Shown: piece after piece, positions 18,305 to 29,839 of the stretch
Layout: every line of letters starts with the position of its first letter
How positions within the stretch are numbered: the stretch's first letter is position 1
Assembly: GCF_001692445.1 (NCBI RefSeq)
Contig: NZ_MAQA01000007.1
Span: 1-64,000, forward strand
Reading direction: 5' to 3'
DNA length: 64,000 bases
From: Oerskovia enterophila
Lineage (GTDB): Bacteria > Actinomycetota > Actinomycetes > Actinomycetales > Cellulomonadaceae
The notes under the pieces: model-generated
The model's input: the letters and a program-made list of their open reading frames with translations, nothing else
What the model was told of the DNA's origin: nothing
The model's database searches: none
Made by a program: the position numbers and the translations under genes

Positions 18305-20428
18305 TCAGAAGACGTTGACGACGACCGTCGACCCCTTGGGCGCGGTCTTCCCGGCCCCGCCCTCGGGTGACTGGGCGTAGACGATGTTGAGCGGGCTGAT
18401 GCCCTGCGGGTGGCGCACCTCGACGACGAAGCCCGCGTCCTTGAGCATCTTCTCGGCCTCGGTGACGTTGCGCCCGTAGGTGTTGGGGATCTCGACGAGC
18501 GGTGGGCCGAGCGAGACGACGAGCGCGACCTTGTCACCGCGGTGACCCTCGCTCCCGTTCTCGGGGGTCTGGCTGATGACGAGCCCCGCGGCGACCGTCT
18601 CGGAGTAGTCGTCGGTCGAGCTCGGGTCGAGGCCGAGGTCGGTGAGGGCCTTGAGCGCGGCCTCCTTCTCGAGCCCCACGACCTGCGGGACCGTCACGGG
18701 GGCAGGCCCCTGGGAGACCGTCAGCTGGACGACGGTGCTGTGGGGCTGCGAGCTGCCCTCGGGCACCGAGACGGCGAGCACGTCGCCCGCGGGCATGTTG
18801 TCGCTGTAGTCCTCGACCGGGTCGCCGACCTCGAAGCCCGCGGCCTCGAGGGCAGCGGTCGCCGAGTCAGCCGTGGTCCCGACGAGCCCGGTCGGGACGT
18901 CGAGCATCTTGACCCCGAGCGAGACCAGCAGGTTCACCGCACCGTCCTTGCGGACCTTGCCGCCCGCGGGGGGATCGGTCGAGATCACCGTGCCGGCCGG
19001 GAAGCTGTCGTCGTAGGCCTCCTTGACCGTGCTGCGCAGGTCGACCGCCCGGAGCGTCGTCTCGGCCTCGGCCTGCGTCGCGCCCACCAGGTTCCCGGGG
19101 ACGGCCGTGTAGGCGCCCGGGCCGCTGAGGAACCACCAGGACGCGCCGACAGCGGCCCCGGCGAGGAACAGGACGACCACGAACCACCACCAGCCGGCAC
19201 GCCGACGGCGTGACCGGGGTGAGGGGGTGCCGTCGTCGGGGCCGTCGACCGCCAGGTCGCCGCGCGACATCGCGAGCGTGTGCTGCACGCCGTCGCCCTG
19301 GGCCGACGTCGTGACCAGGTGAGCGGTCGACGCGGGCCCGATGCCTGTGAGGACGGTCGTGGGGGTCGAGTCGGGCTGGGCGGGCGCGGGGGAACCGGCC
19401 TGCCTGTCCACGGCGGCGCGAGACGCGCCGGCCGTCGCGGCCCCCACCGCGGCGACCGAGGCCAGCACCGCCGTCGCGCCGGAGTCCGGGCTCTTTCGGT
19501 CCGTGCCTGCCGTGCCCACCGCGCCGGCCGTGCCGCTGCTCGCGGGGACCGATCGCCGGTCGAGGACGGCCGGGTCGAGCGCGGCCCGGGTCTGGCGCAC
19601 CAGGGTCAGGGCCGCCCCGGCGTCGACGGGACGGTCGTCGGGCGTGCGCGCCGCGAGGGCGCAGACCAGCACGTCGAGCTCGGCGGGGAGCCACGGTTCG
19701 ACGTCGGAGGGCGGCGGCACGTCGGAGTTGACGTGCTGGAAGGCGACCTGCAGCGGGGTCTCGCCCGTGTAGGGAAGGCGGCCCGTGAGCATCTCGTAGG
19801 CCATGACACCGACCGCGTACACGTCCGTCCGTGCGTCGCAGCGGCCCGACGTGATCAGCTCGGGGCCGAGGTAGGCGACCGTGCCGAGGATGGTGCTGGT
19901 CGCGGTCGACGCGGCCTCCGTCACAGCGCGCGCGAGACCGAAGTCCGCGACCTTGACGTGCCCCGACGAGTCGATCAGGACGTTCTCCGGCTTGACGTCG
20001 CGGTGGACCAGGCCCTTGCGGTGGGCCGCAGCCAGGGCGTCCAGGATCTCCTCGAGCAGCTCGAGGGTGCGGCCCACGGCCAGCGCGCGCTCGTCCTGCA
20101 GGACGTGGCGGAGCGTCGTGCCCGGTACGTACTCCATGGTCAGGTAGCTGGTCTCGCCGTCGATCCCCTGGTCGTAGACGGCGACCACGCCCGCGTGGGT
20201 CAGGCCCGCCGCGGCCCGCGCCTCGCGCCGGAAGCGCGAGACGAACTCCGCGCCGTCCGAGCCCTCGGCCAGGTGGGGGTGCATGACCTTGAGCGCGACC
20301 TCGCGGTCGAGTCGTCGGTCCAGCGCCAGGTACACCGTGGCCATGCCGCCACGGGCGATCTTGGACACGACCTCGTACCGCCCGTCGACCAGGCGGCCGA
20401 CGAACGGATCAGTCGTCACAGTTGCCAC
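18305..20428 (-). CDS. pknL: PknL-type serine/threonine protein kinase with PASTA domains
   Basis: Membrane kinase of 707 residues. The kinase domain (about 15-280) has the ATP-binding Lys at 47 (ALKVM), the catalytic HRDVKPEN at 142-149, DFG at 162-164 and an activation loop containing TATSTILGT. A Ser/Ala/Thr-rich linker follows, then one membrane helix at about 409-433 and four extracellular PASTA repeats to the C-terminus, which in this family bind cell-wall fragments. TAGACT lies six bases before the GTG start, so it is probably leaderless. It is divergent from the DNA-binding gene, the PknL/Rv2175c pairing of actinobacteria. Mycobacterial PknL lacks PASTA repeats. Confidence 0.93.
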   Translation of the reverse strand: MATVTTDPFVGRLVDGRYEVVSKIARGGMATVYLALDRRLDREVALKVMHPHLAEGSDGAEFVSRFRREARAAAGLTHAGVVAVYDQGIDGETSYLTMEYVPGTTLRHVLQDERALAVGRTLELLEEILDALAAAHRKGLVHRDVKPENVLIDSSGHVKVADFGLARAVTEAASTATSTILGTVAYLGPELITSGRCDARTDVYAVGVMAYEMLTGRLPYTGETPLQVAFQHVNSDVPPPSDVEPWLPAELDVLVCALAARTPDDRPVDAGAALTLVRQTRAALDPAVLDRRSVPASSGTAGAVGTAGTDRKSPDSGATAVLASVAAVGAATAGASRAAVDRQAGSPAPAQPDSTPTTVLTGIGPASTAHLVTTSAQGDGVQHTLAMSRGDLAVDGPDDGTPSPRSRRRRAGWWWFVVVLFLAGAAVGASWWFLSGPGAYTAVPGNLVGATQAEAETTLRAVDLRSTVKEAYDDSFPAGTVISTDPPAGGKVRKDGAVNLLVSLGVKMLDVPTGLVGTTADSATAALEAAGFEVGDPVEDYSDNMPAGDVLAVSVPEGSSQPHSTVVQLTVSQGPAPVTVPQVVGLEKEAALKALTDLGLDPSSTDDYSETVAAGLVISQTPENGSEGHRGDKVALVVSLGPPLVEIPNTYGRNVTEAEKMLKDAGFVVEVRHPQGISPLNIVYAQSPEGGAGKTAPKGSTVVVNVF

Positions 20429-20556
20429 GTGGGAAGTCTAGGCGTCCTGGGACGTGGAACCGGTGAGGCGCCGCATCGTGGTGGTGGGGGTCGTGCGGAC
20501 GGATCGTGAGCGACGGGTGGGCGGGCGCCGTGCCCGGAGCCACGTACGCTGGTCCC

Positions 20557-20976
20557 GTGACTGATGTGACTGACCTCGAGCAGCTCGTTCCCGAGTGGCT
20601 GACCCTTCCCCAACTCGCCGAGGTGCTCGGCACGACCGTGACGCAGGCCCGCAGCATCGTCCAGGACCGGCGCGTCGTCGGCGTCAAGCGCGGCGAACGC
20701 ACCTCGTTCCAGATCCCCGCCGCCTTCGTGGTCCCGGCGCACCGGGCCAACCCCGCCAACGTGGCGCCCGCCCCCGAGAACCCCGAGGACGGGCGCCACG
20801 TGGTGCTCATGTCCGTGCAGGGCACGGTCGCGGTCCTCACCGACTTCGGCTTCACCGACGCGGAGATCATCGCGTGGCTCTTCAGCCCGGACGAGGCGCT
20901 CGGGACGTCGCCCATGGAGGCGCTGCTCGCCGGCCGCAAGGCCGAGGTGCGCCGGGTCGCCCAGGCGCTGCTCTGA
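20557..20976 (+). CDS. Rv2175c-type DNA-binding protein
   Basis: A 139-residue protein with an N-terminal winged helix-turn-helix (EWLTLPQLAEVLGTTVTQAR) and a C-terminal domain (VAVLTDFGFTDAEIIAWLFSPDE). In mycobacteria the homologue is phosphorylated near its N-terminus by PknL, which abolishes DNA binding; Thr residues suitable for this are present (VTDVTDLEQL). TACGCT ends six bases before the GTG at 20557, so the message is probably leaderless. The frame is open to 20506, upstream of that promoter. Confidence 0.88.
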   Translation: MTDVTDLEQLVPEWLTLPQLAEVLGTTVTQARSIVQDRRVVGVKRGERTSFQIPAAFVVPAHRANPANVAPAPENPEDGRHVVLMSVQGTVAVLTDFGFTDAEIIAWLFSPDEALGTSPMEALLAGRKAEVRRVAQALL

Positions 20977-21094
20977 CGTCCTGACCCCCGGCGGCGCTCG
21001 GCGGTGACGCGCACCGTCGAGCGGCGACCGTCGGACGTGCGCCGCCGGAGGCGCAGCACGGGCCGGGAACGGCCCGACGCCGACGCGCCGAGCC

Positions 21095-22216
21095 TCAGGC
21101 CGTGCGCTGCACCGCGGCGCGCGCGAGCTCGGCGACCACCTCGGCACCAGGCGCCGCGAGGTCGGCTGCGTCGAGCGCTGCGAAGGCCTGCTCGCTCAGC
21201 TCGTCGATGAGCCGCTCGACCGCCGCGACCGCGCCGGTCTCGACCAGCAGCCCACGCAGCGTGTCGACCGTGGCCAGGTCCAGCGCGGGGTCGCCCAGAG
21301 CACCCAGCAGCAGCTCGCGCTGGGCAGGCGTCGCGGTCCGCAGCGCCCGCGAGACCAGCACGGTCCGCTTGCCCTCGCGCAGGTCGTCCCCGGCGGGCTT
21401 GCCCGTCGTGGACGGGTCGCCGAACACTCCCAGCAGGTCGTCGCGGAGCTGGAACGCCTCGCCGATCGGCAGACCGTAGGTGGGCACCGCCGCGAGACGG
21501 TCGGGGGACGCGCCCGCGAGGGCCGCCCCCAGCGCGAGCGGGTGCTCGACCGAGTACCGGGCGGACTTCGAGCGGATCACCGCGCGGGCCCTGGCCTCGT
21601 CGGCGTCGAGGTCCTGGCCCCACGGCACGGCCTGCGCGAGCACGTCGAGGTACTGCCCGACCGTGACCTCGGTCTGCATGTCGTCGAACAGCGTCCGGGT
21701 CCGCAGCGCGACGTCCTCGGGGACCCCGACGAGCGCCCCACGGATCTCCGCCTGGCTCCCGATGAGGCACAGGTCGCCGAGCAGGATCGCGGCCGACGAG
21801 CCGTACTGGACGTCGCTGCCGGACCAGGCCGCGTCGCGGTGCCGGGCCGCGAACGCCCGGTGCGCGGCGGGGCGGCCGCGCCGGGTGTCGGAGTTGTCCA
21901 TGACGTCGTCGTGGAAGAGCGCGGCCGCCTGGAAGAGCTCGAGCGCGGCGCCCGTCCGGACGGCGGCGCGCCGGCGCCCGTCGTCGACCTGGCCGCCGTG
22001 CGCGCGCCAGGACCAGTAGCAGAAGGCGGCTCGCAGACGCTTGCCGCCCGTGAGCAGGTCGGCGGTCGCCTGGGCGAGGGGGGCGGCGTCCTCGCCGATC
22101 GCGGCGAGCTGGGCGCGCTGGGCGTCGAGGAAGGCGCTGAGAGCCGCGTCGACGTCGGGGCGGAGGTTCTCGCGGTCGACGGGCAGGGAGGCGGGCGCAG
22201 GGGCGTCAGCAGGCAT
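21095..22216 (-). CDS. Polyprenyl (geranylgeranyl/farnesyl-type) diphosphate synthase
   Basis: Trans-isoprenyl diphosphate synthase that extends allylic diphosphates with IPP, supplying lipid carriers or carotenoid precursors. The 373-residue protein has GGKRLR at 57-62, the first Asp-rich motif DDVMD at 103-107 followed by RRGRPAAH, and the second Asp-rich region QLRDDLLGVFGD at about 257. Chain length cannot be set from sequence by eye. TAGGCT lies six bases before the ATG (leaderless pattern). The upstream lipoprotein gene ends 15 bases away. Confidence 0.93.
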   Translation of the reverse strand: MPADAPAPASLPVDRENLRPDVDAALSAFLDAQRAQLAAIGEDAAPLAQATADLLTGGKRLRAAFCYWSWRAHGGQVDDGRRRAAVRTGAALELFQAAALFHDDVMDNSDTRRGRPAAHRAFAARHRDAAWSGSDVQYGSSAAILLGDLCLIGSQAEIRGALVGVPEDVALRTRTLFDDMQTEVTVGQYLDVLAQAVPWGQDLDADEARARAVIRSKSARYSVEHPLALGAALAGASPDRLAAVPTYGLPIGEAFQLRDDLLGVFGDPSTTGKPAGDDLREGKRTVLVSRALRTATPAQRELLLGALGDPALDLATVDTLRGLLVETGAVAAVERLIDELSEQAFAALDAADLAAPGAEVVAELARAAVQRTA

Positions 22217-22230
22217 GACCGCAGCCTAGG

Positions 22231-22803
22231 TCACGCGGGAGGCGCGACCTGCCCGCTGACCGTCACGAGCCGGGCGTCCTCGGTGTCGAGGACGCCCACG
22301 AACAGGGTCTCGGTCGCGCCCTCGGGCGTCGCCCGGTTGAACGCGGCCTGGCCGCTCAGGCCGCCCGTCGAGGAGCCCTCGACCGCGGTGAAGCCCGCCG
22401 CGGCCATCGCCTGCGAGTAGAAGTCGAGGATCTCCTGGACCGAGGCGGTCGACGAGAGGTTGAGCGTGACCTGGCGCAGGGGCTGGCCCTCGACGTCGGC
22501 CGCGGAGCTCGCGAGGACCTGCGCCTCGGGCGGGACGGGGACGACGTCGGCCGGGAAGCCCTCGACGAGCGAGCCGGCGACGGAGCTCGCGTCGAACGAG
22601 GGCATGTCGGCAACGGGGGACAGGCCCTCGGGGGGCGGGGCGGAGGCATCGCCCGACGGCGTCGCGCCCGTGCCGCGGTCGGGTCCGGTCGGAGAGTCGG
22701 CGGGGGCCGAACAGCCCGCGAGCAGACCGAGCGCGAGGCAGGCCGCGGCGGCGGTCGCCCCCACGGTCCGGAGGCGATCGATCGAGTCAGATGGACGACG
22801 CAC
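22231..22803 (-). CDS. Predicted lipoprotein
   Basis: A 190-residue exported protein with a lipoprotein signal: basic N-terminus, hydrophobic TVGATAAAACLALGLLAGC ending in the lipobox LAGC. A Pro/Ser linker follows, then a domain of about 120 residues with no family I recognise. I chose the GTG at 22803 because TACGGT ends six bases before it; the GTG at 22809 touches that hexamer. The prenyl synthase gene follows at 15 bases. Confidence 0.75.
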   Translation of the reverse strand: MRRPSDSIDRLRTVGATAAAACLALGLLAGCSAPADSPTGPDRGTGATPSGDASAPPPEGLSPVADMPSFDASSVAGSLVEGFPADVVPVPPEAQVLASSAADVEGQPLRQVTLNLSSTASVQEILDFYSQAMAAAGFTAVEGSSTGGLSGQAAFNRATPEGATETLFVGVLDTEDARLVTVSGQVAPPA

Positions 22804-22914
22804 CCCCACACCGTAGTCATTGCGCGGTGCGTGGCTCGACCACAGCCCTGCCGGCCCGGTCCGATGTCCACAGCCGTGCCCGCCCTCTCCTCAGGACGCC
22901 GGTCGCGCGGTGGG

Positions 22915-24078
22915 ATGAGCGACATGACGACCACGATCCGGGCCCGCGGGCCCCGCGAGCTTCTCGCCTACGTCCCCTTCCGGCTCGGGTACCGCCCCGC
23001 CGACAGCGCGGTCCTGATCAGCCTGCGCGCCCCGCGCGGCCGGGTGGGCCTGGTCGCCCGTACGGACCTGGCCGACCTCGCGGACCTCGAGCACGGCCCG
23101 CAGGTCGCCCGCACGCTCGTGTCCCACCTGTGCGCCGACGGTGCACGGCGCGCGGTGCTCGTCGTGTACACCGACGTGGACCTGCGCGTGGGCGGCGCCC
23201 CGGCGGCCCGTGAGCGTGCGGCGGTCGAGCACTGCCGGGAGGCCGCCGAGGACTTCCTCGGCGACCTCGAGGTCTGGGTCGTGGGCCCGCGGGGGTACTC
23301 CTCGCTCGACTGCCTCGACGAGGCGTGCTGCCCCGCGGCAGGCAGGCCCCTCACCGACCTCGAGTCCACCCAGGTCGGCGCGCACATGGTCCTCGCGGGG
23401 GCTGCGGTCGCGCCCTCCCGGGCCCACTCCTTCGCGATCCCGGTCCTCGAGCCCGCGCTGCGCCGTCGGGCCGTCAGGGCCTCCGCGCGCTGGCGCGCCG
23501 ACCGCGAGAAGGCGCTCGCGGTCGGCGGGGACGCCGCAGCCCGCTGGCGGGCCGGAGGGCTCGAGGCGTGGCGGTCCGCCGTCGCGGTCGCCGAACGGCG
23601 GGAGGGTGTGGGCGAGACGGCGCTTCCGCCCGCCCTCCTGGGACGCCTCGAGGCGGCGCTCGAGAGCATCCCGGTCCGGGACGCCGTCCTGCTCTCGTTC
23701 GCCGCGGGCACCGAGGACGTCGCGCGCCTCACCGCGACCGCCGTCCCGGGACCGCAGGTCGAGGCGGGGACCGCCTCGGCCATCGCGGCGATGGTCGACC
23801 CCGCGGTCGGGCTCCCGCCGGACCCGGACGTCGTGCGGAGCGCACGCACGGTCCTCGAGGCCGTCGTGGGAGCCGGCCGCACGGGGCGACAGGCGCCGGC
23901 GCTCACGCTCCTCGCCCTCCTCGCCTGGTGGGAGGGCGACGGCGGGCTCGCCGCGGACCGGCTCAGGAGGGCGCTCGACGCGGATCCCGCCTACCGGCTC
24001 GCGCTCCTCGTGAGGAGCGCGCTCGAGGCGGGGCTCGCGCCGGGTTGGGCCCGCGCCGAGGCAGGTGCCGCGAGGTGA
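22915..24078 (+). CDS. DUF4192 family protein
   Basis: A 387-residue actinobacterial protein of unknown role. The family signature is visible at the N-terminus (RGPRELLAYVPFRLGYRPADSAVLISLR) together with LVARTDLADL, VVYTD and the RGYSSLDCLDEACC segment. The C-terminal third resembles a short helical repeat region (LTLLALLAWWEGDGGLAADRL). The start could be the ATG at 22915 (MSDMTTT) or at 22927; the open frame extends to 22831. It is divergent from the lipoprotein gene. Confidence 0.85.
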   Translation: MSDMTTTIRARGPRELLAYVPFRLGYRPADSAVLISLRAPRGRVGLVARTDLADLADLEHGPQVARTLVSHLCADGARRAVLVVYTDVDLRVGGAPAARERAAVEHCREAAEDFLGDLEVWVVGPRGYSSLDCLDEACCPAAGRPLTDLESTQVGAHMVLAGAAVAPSRAHSFAIPVLEPALRRRAVRASARWRADREKALAVGGDAAARWRAGGLEAWRSAVAVAERREGVGETALPPALLGRLEAALESIPVRDAVLLSFAAGTEDVARLTATAVPGPQVEAGTASAIAAMVDPAVGLPPDPDVVRSARTVLEAVVGAGRTGRQAPALTLLALLAWWEGDGGLAADRLRRALDADPAYRLALLVRSALEAGLAPGWARAEAGAAR

Positions 24079-24195
24079 GGATCCACGGGCGTTCCGGTAC
24101 CGTCGCACCTGCCGGGGTGGTCCCGGTCCGCAGCCCGGGAGCAGCCCGTCCTGCGCGCGCCAGCAGGCATGCCTCAGGCATGACGGAGGATTCCC

Positions 24196-24591
24196 ATGAC
24201 AGTCGTTGTCGGCTACCTGTCCACCCCCGAGGGGCGCGAGGCGCTCGGCACGGCCGTCGACGAGGCGATCAGCCGTCGGAGCGAGCTCCTGGTCGTCGTG
24301 AGCGACAAGGACGGCCGGTCCCTCCCCGAGCAGGTCGAGGAGCGGCTCGCCGACATCGCCCGGATCACGGCGCCGCTCGACGAGGCAGGTATCCCTCACC
24401 AGGTCGTGACGGGCACGGGCGAGGTCGCCGAGGACCTGGTGGCGACCGCGGAGACCCATGGTGCCGGCCTGATCGTCATCGGTCTGCGGCGGCGGAGCCC
24501 GGTCGGCAAGCTCATCCTCGGGTCCAACGCCCAGCGCATCCTCCTGGACGCTCCCTGCCCGGTGCTCGCGGTCAAGCCCCACCGACCCTGA
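24196..24591 (+). CDS. Universal stress protein (UspA-type)
   Basis: A single-domain 131-residue cytoplasmic protein of the Usp fold. The nucleotide-binding tail is visible: GLRRRSPVGKLILGSNAQRILLDAPCPVLAVK fits the G-x2-G-x9-G(S/T) pattern loosely, so ATP binding is likely but not certain. A good ribosome site GGAGGA precedes the ATG. It stands alone between DUF4192 and the primary sigma factor gene. Confidence 0.88.
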   Translation: MTVVVGYLSTPEGREALGTAVDEAISRRSELLVVVSDKDGRSLPEQVEERLADIARITAPLDEAGIPHQVVTGTGEVAEDLVATAETHGAGLIVIGLRRRSPVGKLILGSNAQRILLDAPCPVLAVKPHRP

Positions 24592-24887
24592 CACGGCTCG
24601 CAGGACCCGTGAGGCGTCGCCCGGACGGCCGCGACGCGCGCGGGCAGGAGGGTGTGACCAGGACCATCGTCGGGGGGAATCTTCCGCGGCTCCGGTGCGT
24701 TGACCAGGGGACGACAGCAGCGGAGTGGACGTGTGCAGGCCCGTTGGCGGCAACTCACCCGCGTCGGAACACGCTTCACCGGCGTCCGACGACGGTTCGG
24801 CCGGTACAATATAGGTGTCCGCACATGATCCGAGAGTCCTCCGATCTCCCGGGCACGCCCCTCCAGTGATTGCCGAAAGGTCGGTTT
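24592..24887 (+). promoter_or_regulatory. sigA upstream region with a -10 candidate
   Basis: Near 300 bases without a gene. The clearest promoter element is TACAAT at 24805-24810 followed by ATATAGG, a strong -10 for this GC-rich genome, which gives a leader of roughly 70 bases before the sigA GTG. No good -35 is spaced 16-18 bases away. GAAAGG at 24875 is the ribosome site. Confidence 0.5.
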
Positions 24888-26459
24888 GTGGCGCCCTCTT
24901 CCCAGAACCCCGCTCTCCCGCACGAGTTCGAACACCCCGCGTTGCAGGAACTGCTGCGCAAGGGCAGTGAGAACGGCCGGGTCGACGCCGAGAGCTTCCG
25001 CAACGCCTGCGAGAGCGCGACGATCGGCGACCCCAAGCGTCTGAAGGCCGTGCTGCGTGCACTGGCCGGTGCCGGTGTCGAGGTCGAGATCCCCGTCGCG
25101 ACCAAGGTTGCCGCTGCCACCTCCTCGCGCTCCACCACGACGTCGCGGGCCGTCAAGCCCGCCACCAAGAAGGCCGCGACCCCGCGGGCAGGTGCCGTCA
25201 CGACGACGCGCACCGCTGCGGCCACCGCAGCCGCCGCGGCTGAGTCCACGGACGCCGCGACCGACGAGGCCGCAGCGCCTGCCGCCAAGGCCCCCGCGGC
25301 GCGCAAGCGTGCCACGACGGCCAAGACGGCTGCACCCAAGGCCGCGGCCACGACGCGCCGCAAGCGCGGCGCCAAGGACGACGAGGACTCCGACGAGGTC
25401 GTGGTCGAGGACCTCGTCGAGACCGACGACGACGCGGAGACCCCCGCGACCGCCGCCAAGCCCGCCGAGGAGGCCGACGAGTCGCGTGGCTTCGTCTACT
25501 CCGACGCGGACGACGACGACGCCCCTGCCCAGCAGGTCGTGACCGCGGGCGCCACGGCGGACCCGGTCAAGGACTACCTCAAGCAGATCGGCAAGGTCGC
25601 GCTGCTGAACGCCGAGCAGGAGGTCGAGCTCGCCAAGCGCATCGAGGCCGGACTGTTCGCCGAGGAGCGCCTGAGCTCGGGCGACACGTTCGAGCCCAAG
25701 CTGCGCCGTGAGCTCGAGTGGATCTCGGGCGACGGTCGTCGCGCCAAGAACCACCTGCTCGAGGCCAACCTGCGTCTGGTCGTCTCGCTCGCCAAGCGCT
25801 ACACGGGCCGCGGCATGCTCTTCCTGGACCTGATCCAGGAGGGCAACCTCGGTCTGATCCGTGCGGTCGAGAAGTTCGACTACACCAAGGGCTACAAGTT
25901 CTCGACGTACGCGACGTGGTGGATCCGTCAGGCCATCACGCGAGCCATGGCCGACCAGGCCCGCACCATCCGTATCCCGGTGCACATGGTCGAGGTCATC
26001 AACAAGCTGGCCCGCGTGCAGCGCCAGATGCTTCAGGACCTGGGCCGCGAGCCCACCCCGGAGGAGCTCGCCAAGGAGCTCGACATGACCCCCGAGAAGG
26101 TCGTCGAGGTCCAGAAGTACGGCCGCGAGCCCATCTCGCTGCACACGCCGCTCGGCGAGGACGGCGACAGCGAGTTCGGTGACCTCATCGAGGACTCCGA
26201 GGCCGTCGTCCCCGCGGACGCCGTGAGCTTCACGCTGCTCCAGGAGCAGCTGCACCAGGTCCTCGACACGCTCTCCGAGCGTGAGGCCGGCGTGGTCTCC
26301 ATGCGCTTCGGCCTGAGCGACGGGCAGCCCAAGACGCTCGACGAGATCGGCAAGGTCTACGGCGTGACGCGCGAGCGCATCCGTCAGATCGAGTCCAAGA
26401 CCATGTCGAAGCTGCGTCACCCGAGCCGCTCGCAGGTCCTGCGCGACTACCTGGACTGA
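24888..26459 (+). CDS. sigA: Primary RNA polymerase sigma factor
   Basis: Housekeeping sigma-70 factor of 523 residues. The N-terminal about 215 residues are an Ala/Lys/Thr-rich then acidic extension as in other actinobacterial SigA/HrdB proteins. Region 1.2 ([16 protein letters not shown]), region 2 ([48 protein letters not shown]), region 3 and region 4 ([20 protein letters not shown]) are complete. The GTG at 24888 (VAPSSQNP) is preferred because GAAAGG stands before it; a TTG at 24870 also opens the frame. A 17-bp hairpin ends the gene. Confidence 0.97.
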   Translation: MAPSSQNPALPHEFEHPALQELLRKGSENGRVDAESFRNACESATIGDPKRLKAVLRALAGAGVEVEIPVATKVAAATSSRSTTTSRAVKPATKKAATPRAGAVTTTRTAAATAAAAAESTDAATDEAAAPAAKAPAARKRATTAKTAAPKAAATTRRKRGAKDDEDSDEVVVEDLVETDDDAETPATAAKPAEEADESRGFVYSDADDDDAPAQQVVTAGATADPVKDYLKQIGKVALLNAEQEVELAKRIEAGLFAEERLSSGDTFEPKLRRELEWISGDGRRAKNHLLEANLRLVVSLAKRYTGRGMLFLDLIQEGNLGLIRAVEKFDYTKGYKFSTYATWWIRQAITRAMADQARTIRIPVHMVEVINKLARVQRQMLQDLGREPTPEELAKELDMTPEKVVEVQKYGREPISLHTPLGEDGDSEFGDLIEDSEAVVPADAVSFTLLQEQLHQVLDTLSEREAGVVSMRFGLSDGQPKTLDEIGKVYGVTRERIRQIESKTMSKLRHPSRSQVLRDYLD

Positions 26460-26478
26460 CCGGTTCCACCAGCAGCGC

Positions 26479-26516
26479 CGAGAGGCCCGCACCCCGCGAG
26501 GGGTGCGGGCCTCTCG
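26479..26516 (+). terminator. Hairpin terminator after sigA
   Basis: Perfect 17-bp inverted repeat (26479-26495 with 26500-26516), 4-base loop, 20 bases past the sigA stop. Confidence 0.85.
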
Positions 26517-26744
26517 TACGTCCGGGGTCGTGCGCCCTGCCCGCGCCGGCCCGGCCCGGCCCGGGCGAGACGGGGTACGGGGGGCGCGTGGCGCCGTCGG
26601 GCACGGGGGAGCGTCGCGTGCTGGCGAGGGCCTGCGCGAGGCGCGCCGCGCCGTCGGGAGCGGCACGGGCGCTGCTCCTGCGGCCCGACGGCGGGGGCTC
26701 CGTCCGGCACGCACGTCGCCCGGGCGCCGTGGTCCGGACAGAAA

Positions 26745-26779
26745 GAACCCCGGCCGGTGATGATCACCGGTCGGGGTTC
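26745..26779 (-). terminator. Terminator of the DUF7455 gene
   Basis: Near-perfect inverted repeat (26745-26761 with 26763-26779, one G-T pair). On the minus strand it is followed by TTTCT, so it looks like a classical intrinsic terminator. The stretch 26517-26744 between the two terminators holds nothing recognisable. Confidence 0.75.
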
Positions 26780-26815
26780 AGGGTGTCCTGTGCGCGTCGA
26801 GCGCACGCGGGGGTC

Positions 26816-27022
26816 TCAGCGAGCGCCGTGCTCCGCGAGCAGGCGGTCGGTCTCGTCCTGGACGTGCGTCGCGATGTCTGCGTAGGCGGCAGCGTGCGCG
26901 CGGGCGTGGTGGGCGCAGAAGAGCAGCTCCCCACTCGGCATGGTCACGCGCACGTACGCCTGGGCGCCGCAACGGTCGCAACGGTCGGCCACGGTCAGCG
27001 GTTCAGTCGTCGTAGCAGTCAC
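26816..27022 (-). CDS. DUF7455 family small zinc-binding protein
   Basis: A 68-residue protein with two metal-ligand pairs, CDRCG near residue 15 and CAHHARAH near residue 36, suggesting a small zinc ribbon. It is a conserved actinobacterial protein of unknown function that regularly lies between sigA and the topoisomerase IV genes. It is divergent from parE and has its own terminator. Confidence 0.85.
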   Translation of the reverse strand: MTATTTEPLTVADRCDRCGAQAYVRVTMPSGELLFCAHHARAHAAAYADIATHVQDETDRLLAEHGAR

Positions 27023-27189
27023 GTGACCATGTAATCATCCCGGGACCCTTTCCTCGTACCGAAATGGCCCGGGTTCGCTACCCGCGTAGCCGCGGCTTCT
27101 CGGGAATACGGAGGCCGTGGGAACCGAGTGCGACGCGTCACGGCCCGGCGGCGAGGACCTGTGGGTGGCAGCGTCTAGGCTTTCCCTTC

Positions 27190-29316
<2,127 letters not shown>

Positions 29317-29374
29317 CGTCCCGTCTGCTGGGCGCTCGCCCCGCAGCGGGGCGCGCGTTCGTAGACTGCCAGGT

Positions 29375-29839
29375 GTGAACCCCCAGACTCTTCGTGCCAC
29401 CCCGGCGCGCTCGCTGACCGCCCTGACGTCCCTCCTGCTCGCGGTCGGCCTCCTGGCCGGATGTGCCCAGGGCGAGGACACGCCCGCGGCCGACACCACG
29501 GCCTCCTCGACGGTCGCCGCCGACGACGACGCGTCCGAGTCGGCGGACGACGCGACGAGCGACGACGCCACTGACGGCTCGGCGGACGACGTCGAGCTCA
29601 CCTACGAGGGCGTCGCCGGGAAGACCGCGCTCGAGCTGCTCGTCGCTGCCGACCCCACCGCCGTGGTGCAGGGCGAGGGCGAGAACGCGTTCGTCACGGG
29701 GATCGACGGGCGCGAGGCGCAGGACTCCGCCAAGGAGTTCTGGGCCCTGTACGTGAACGGTGAGATGGCCCAGGTCGGGGCCGGGTCGCTCGTGACGGAG
29801 ACGGGAGACGAGATCACGTGGAAGCTCGAGACCTACTGA
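29375..29839 (+). CDS. DUF4430-type lipoprotein
   Basis: A 154-residue lipoprotein: signal ending LLAGC, an acidic Asp/Ser-rich linker of about 40 residues, then a domain of about 80 residues (TYEGVAGKTALELLVAADPTAV...FWALYVNGEMAQVGAGS) matching the DUF4430 fold, related to the C-terminal domain of transcobalamin. TAGACT ends seven bases before the GTG start, so it is probably leaderless. The gene end overlaps the next gene by 22 bases, so the pair is expressed together. A ligand-capture role is inference. Confidence 0.82.
   Translation: MNPQTLRATPARSLTALTSLLLAVGLLAGCAQGEDTPAADTTASSTVAADDDASESADDATSDDATDGSADDVELTYEGVAGKTALELLVAADPTAVVQGEGENAFVTGIDGREAQDSAKEFWALYVNGEMAQVGAGSLVTETGDEITWKLETY

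Noticed and set aside
26517-26744. Frame between the sigA and DUF7455 terminators
   Set aside because: Gly/Arg/Ala-rich low-complexity product with no ribosome site, lying between two opposing terminators.
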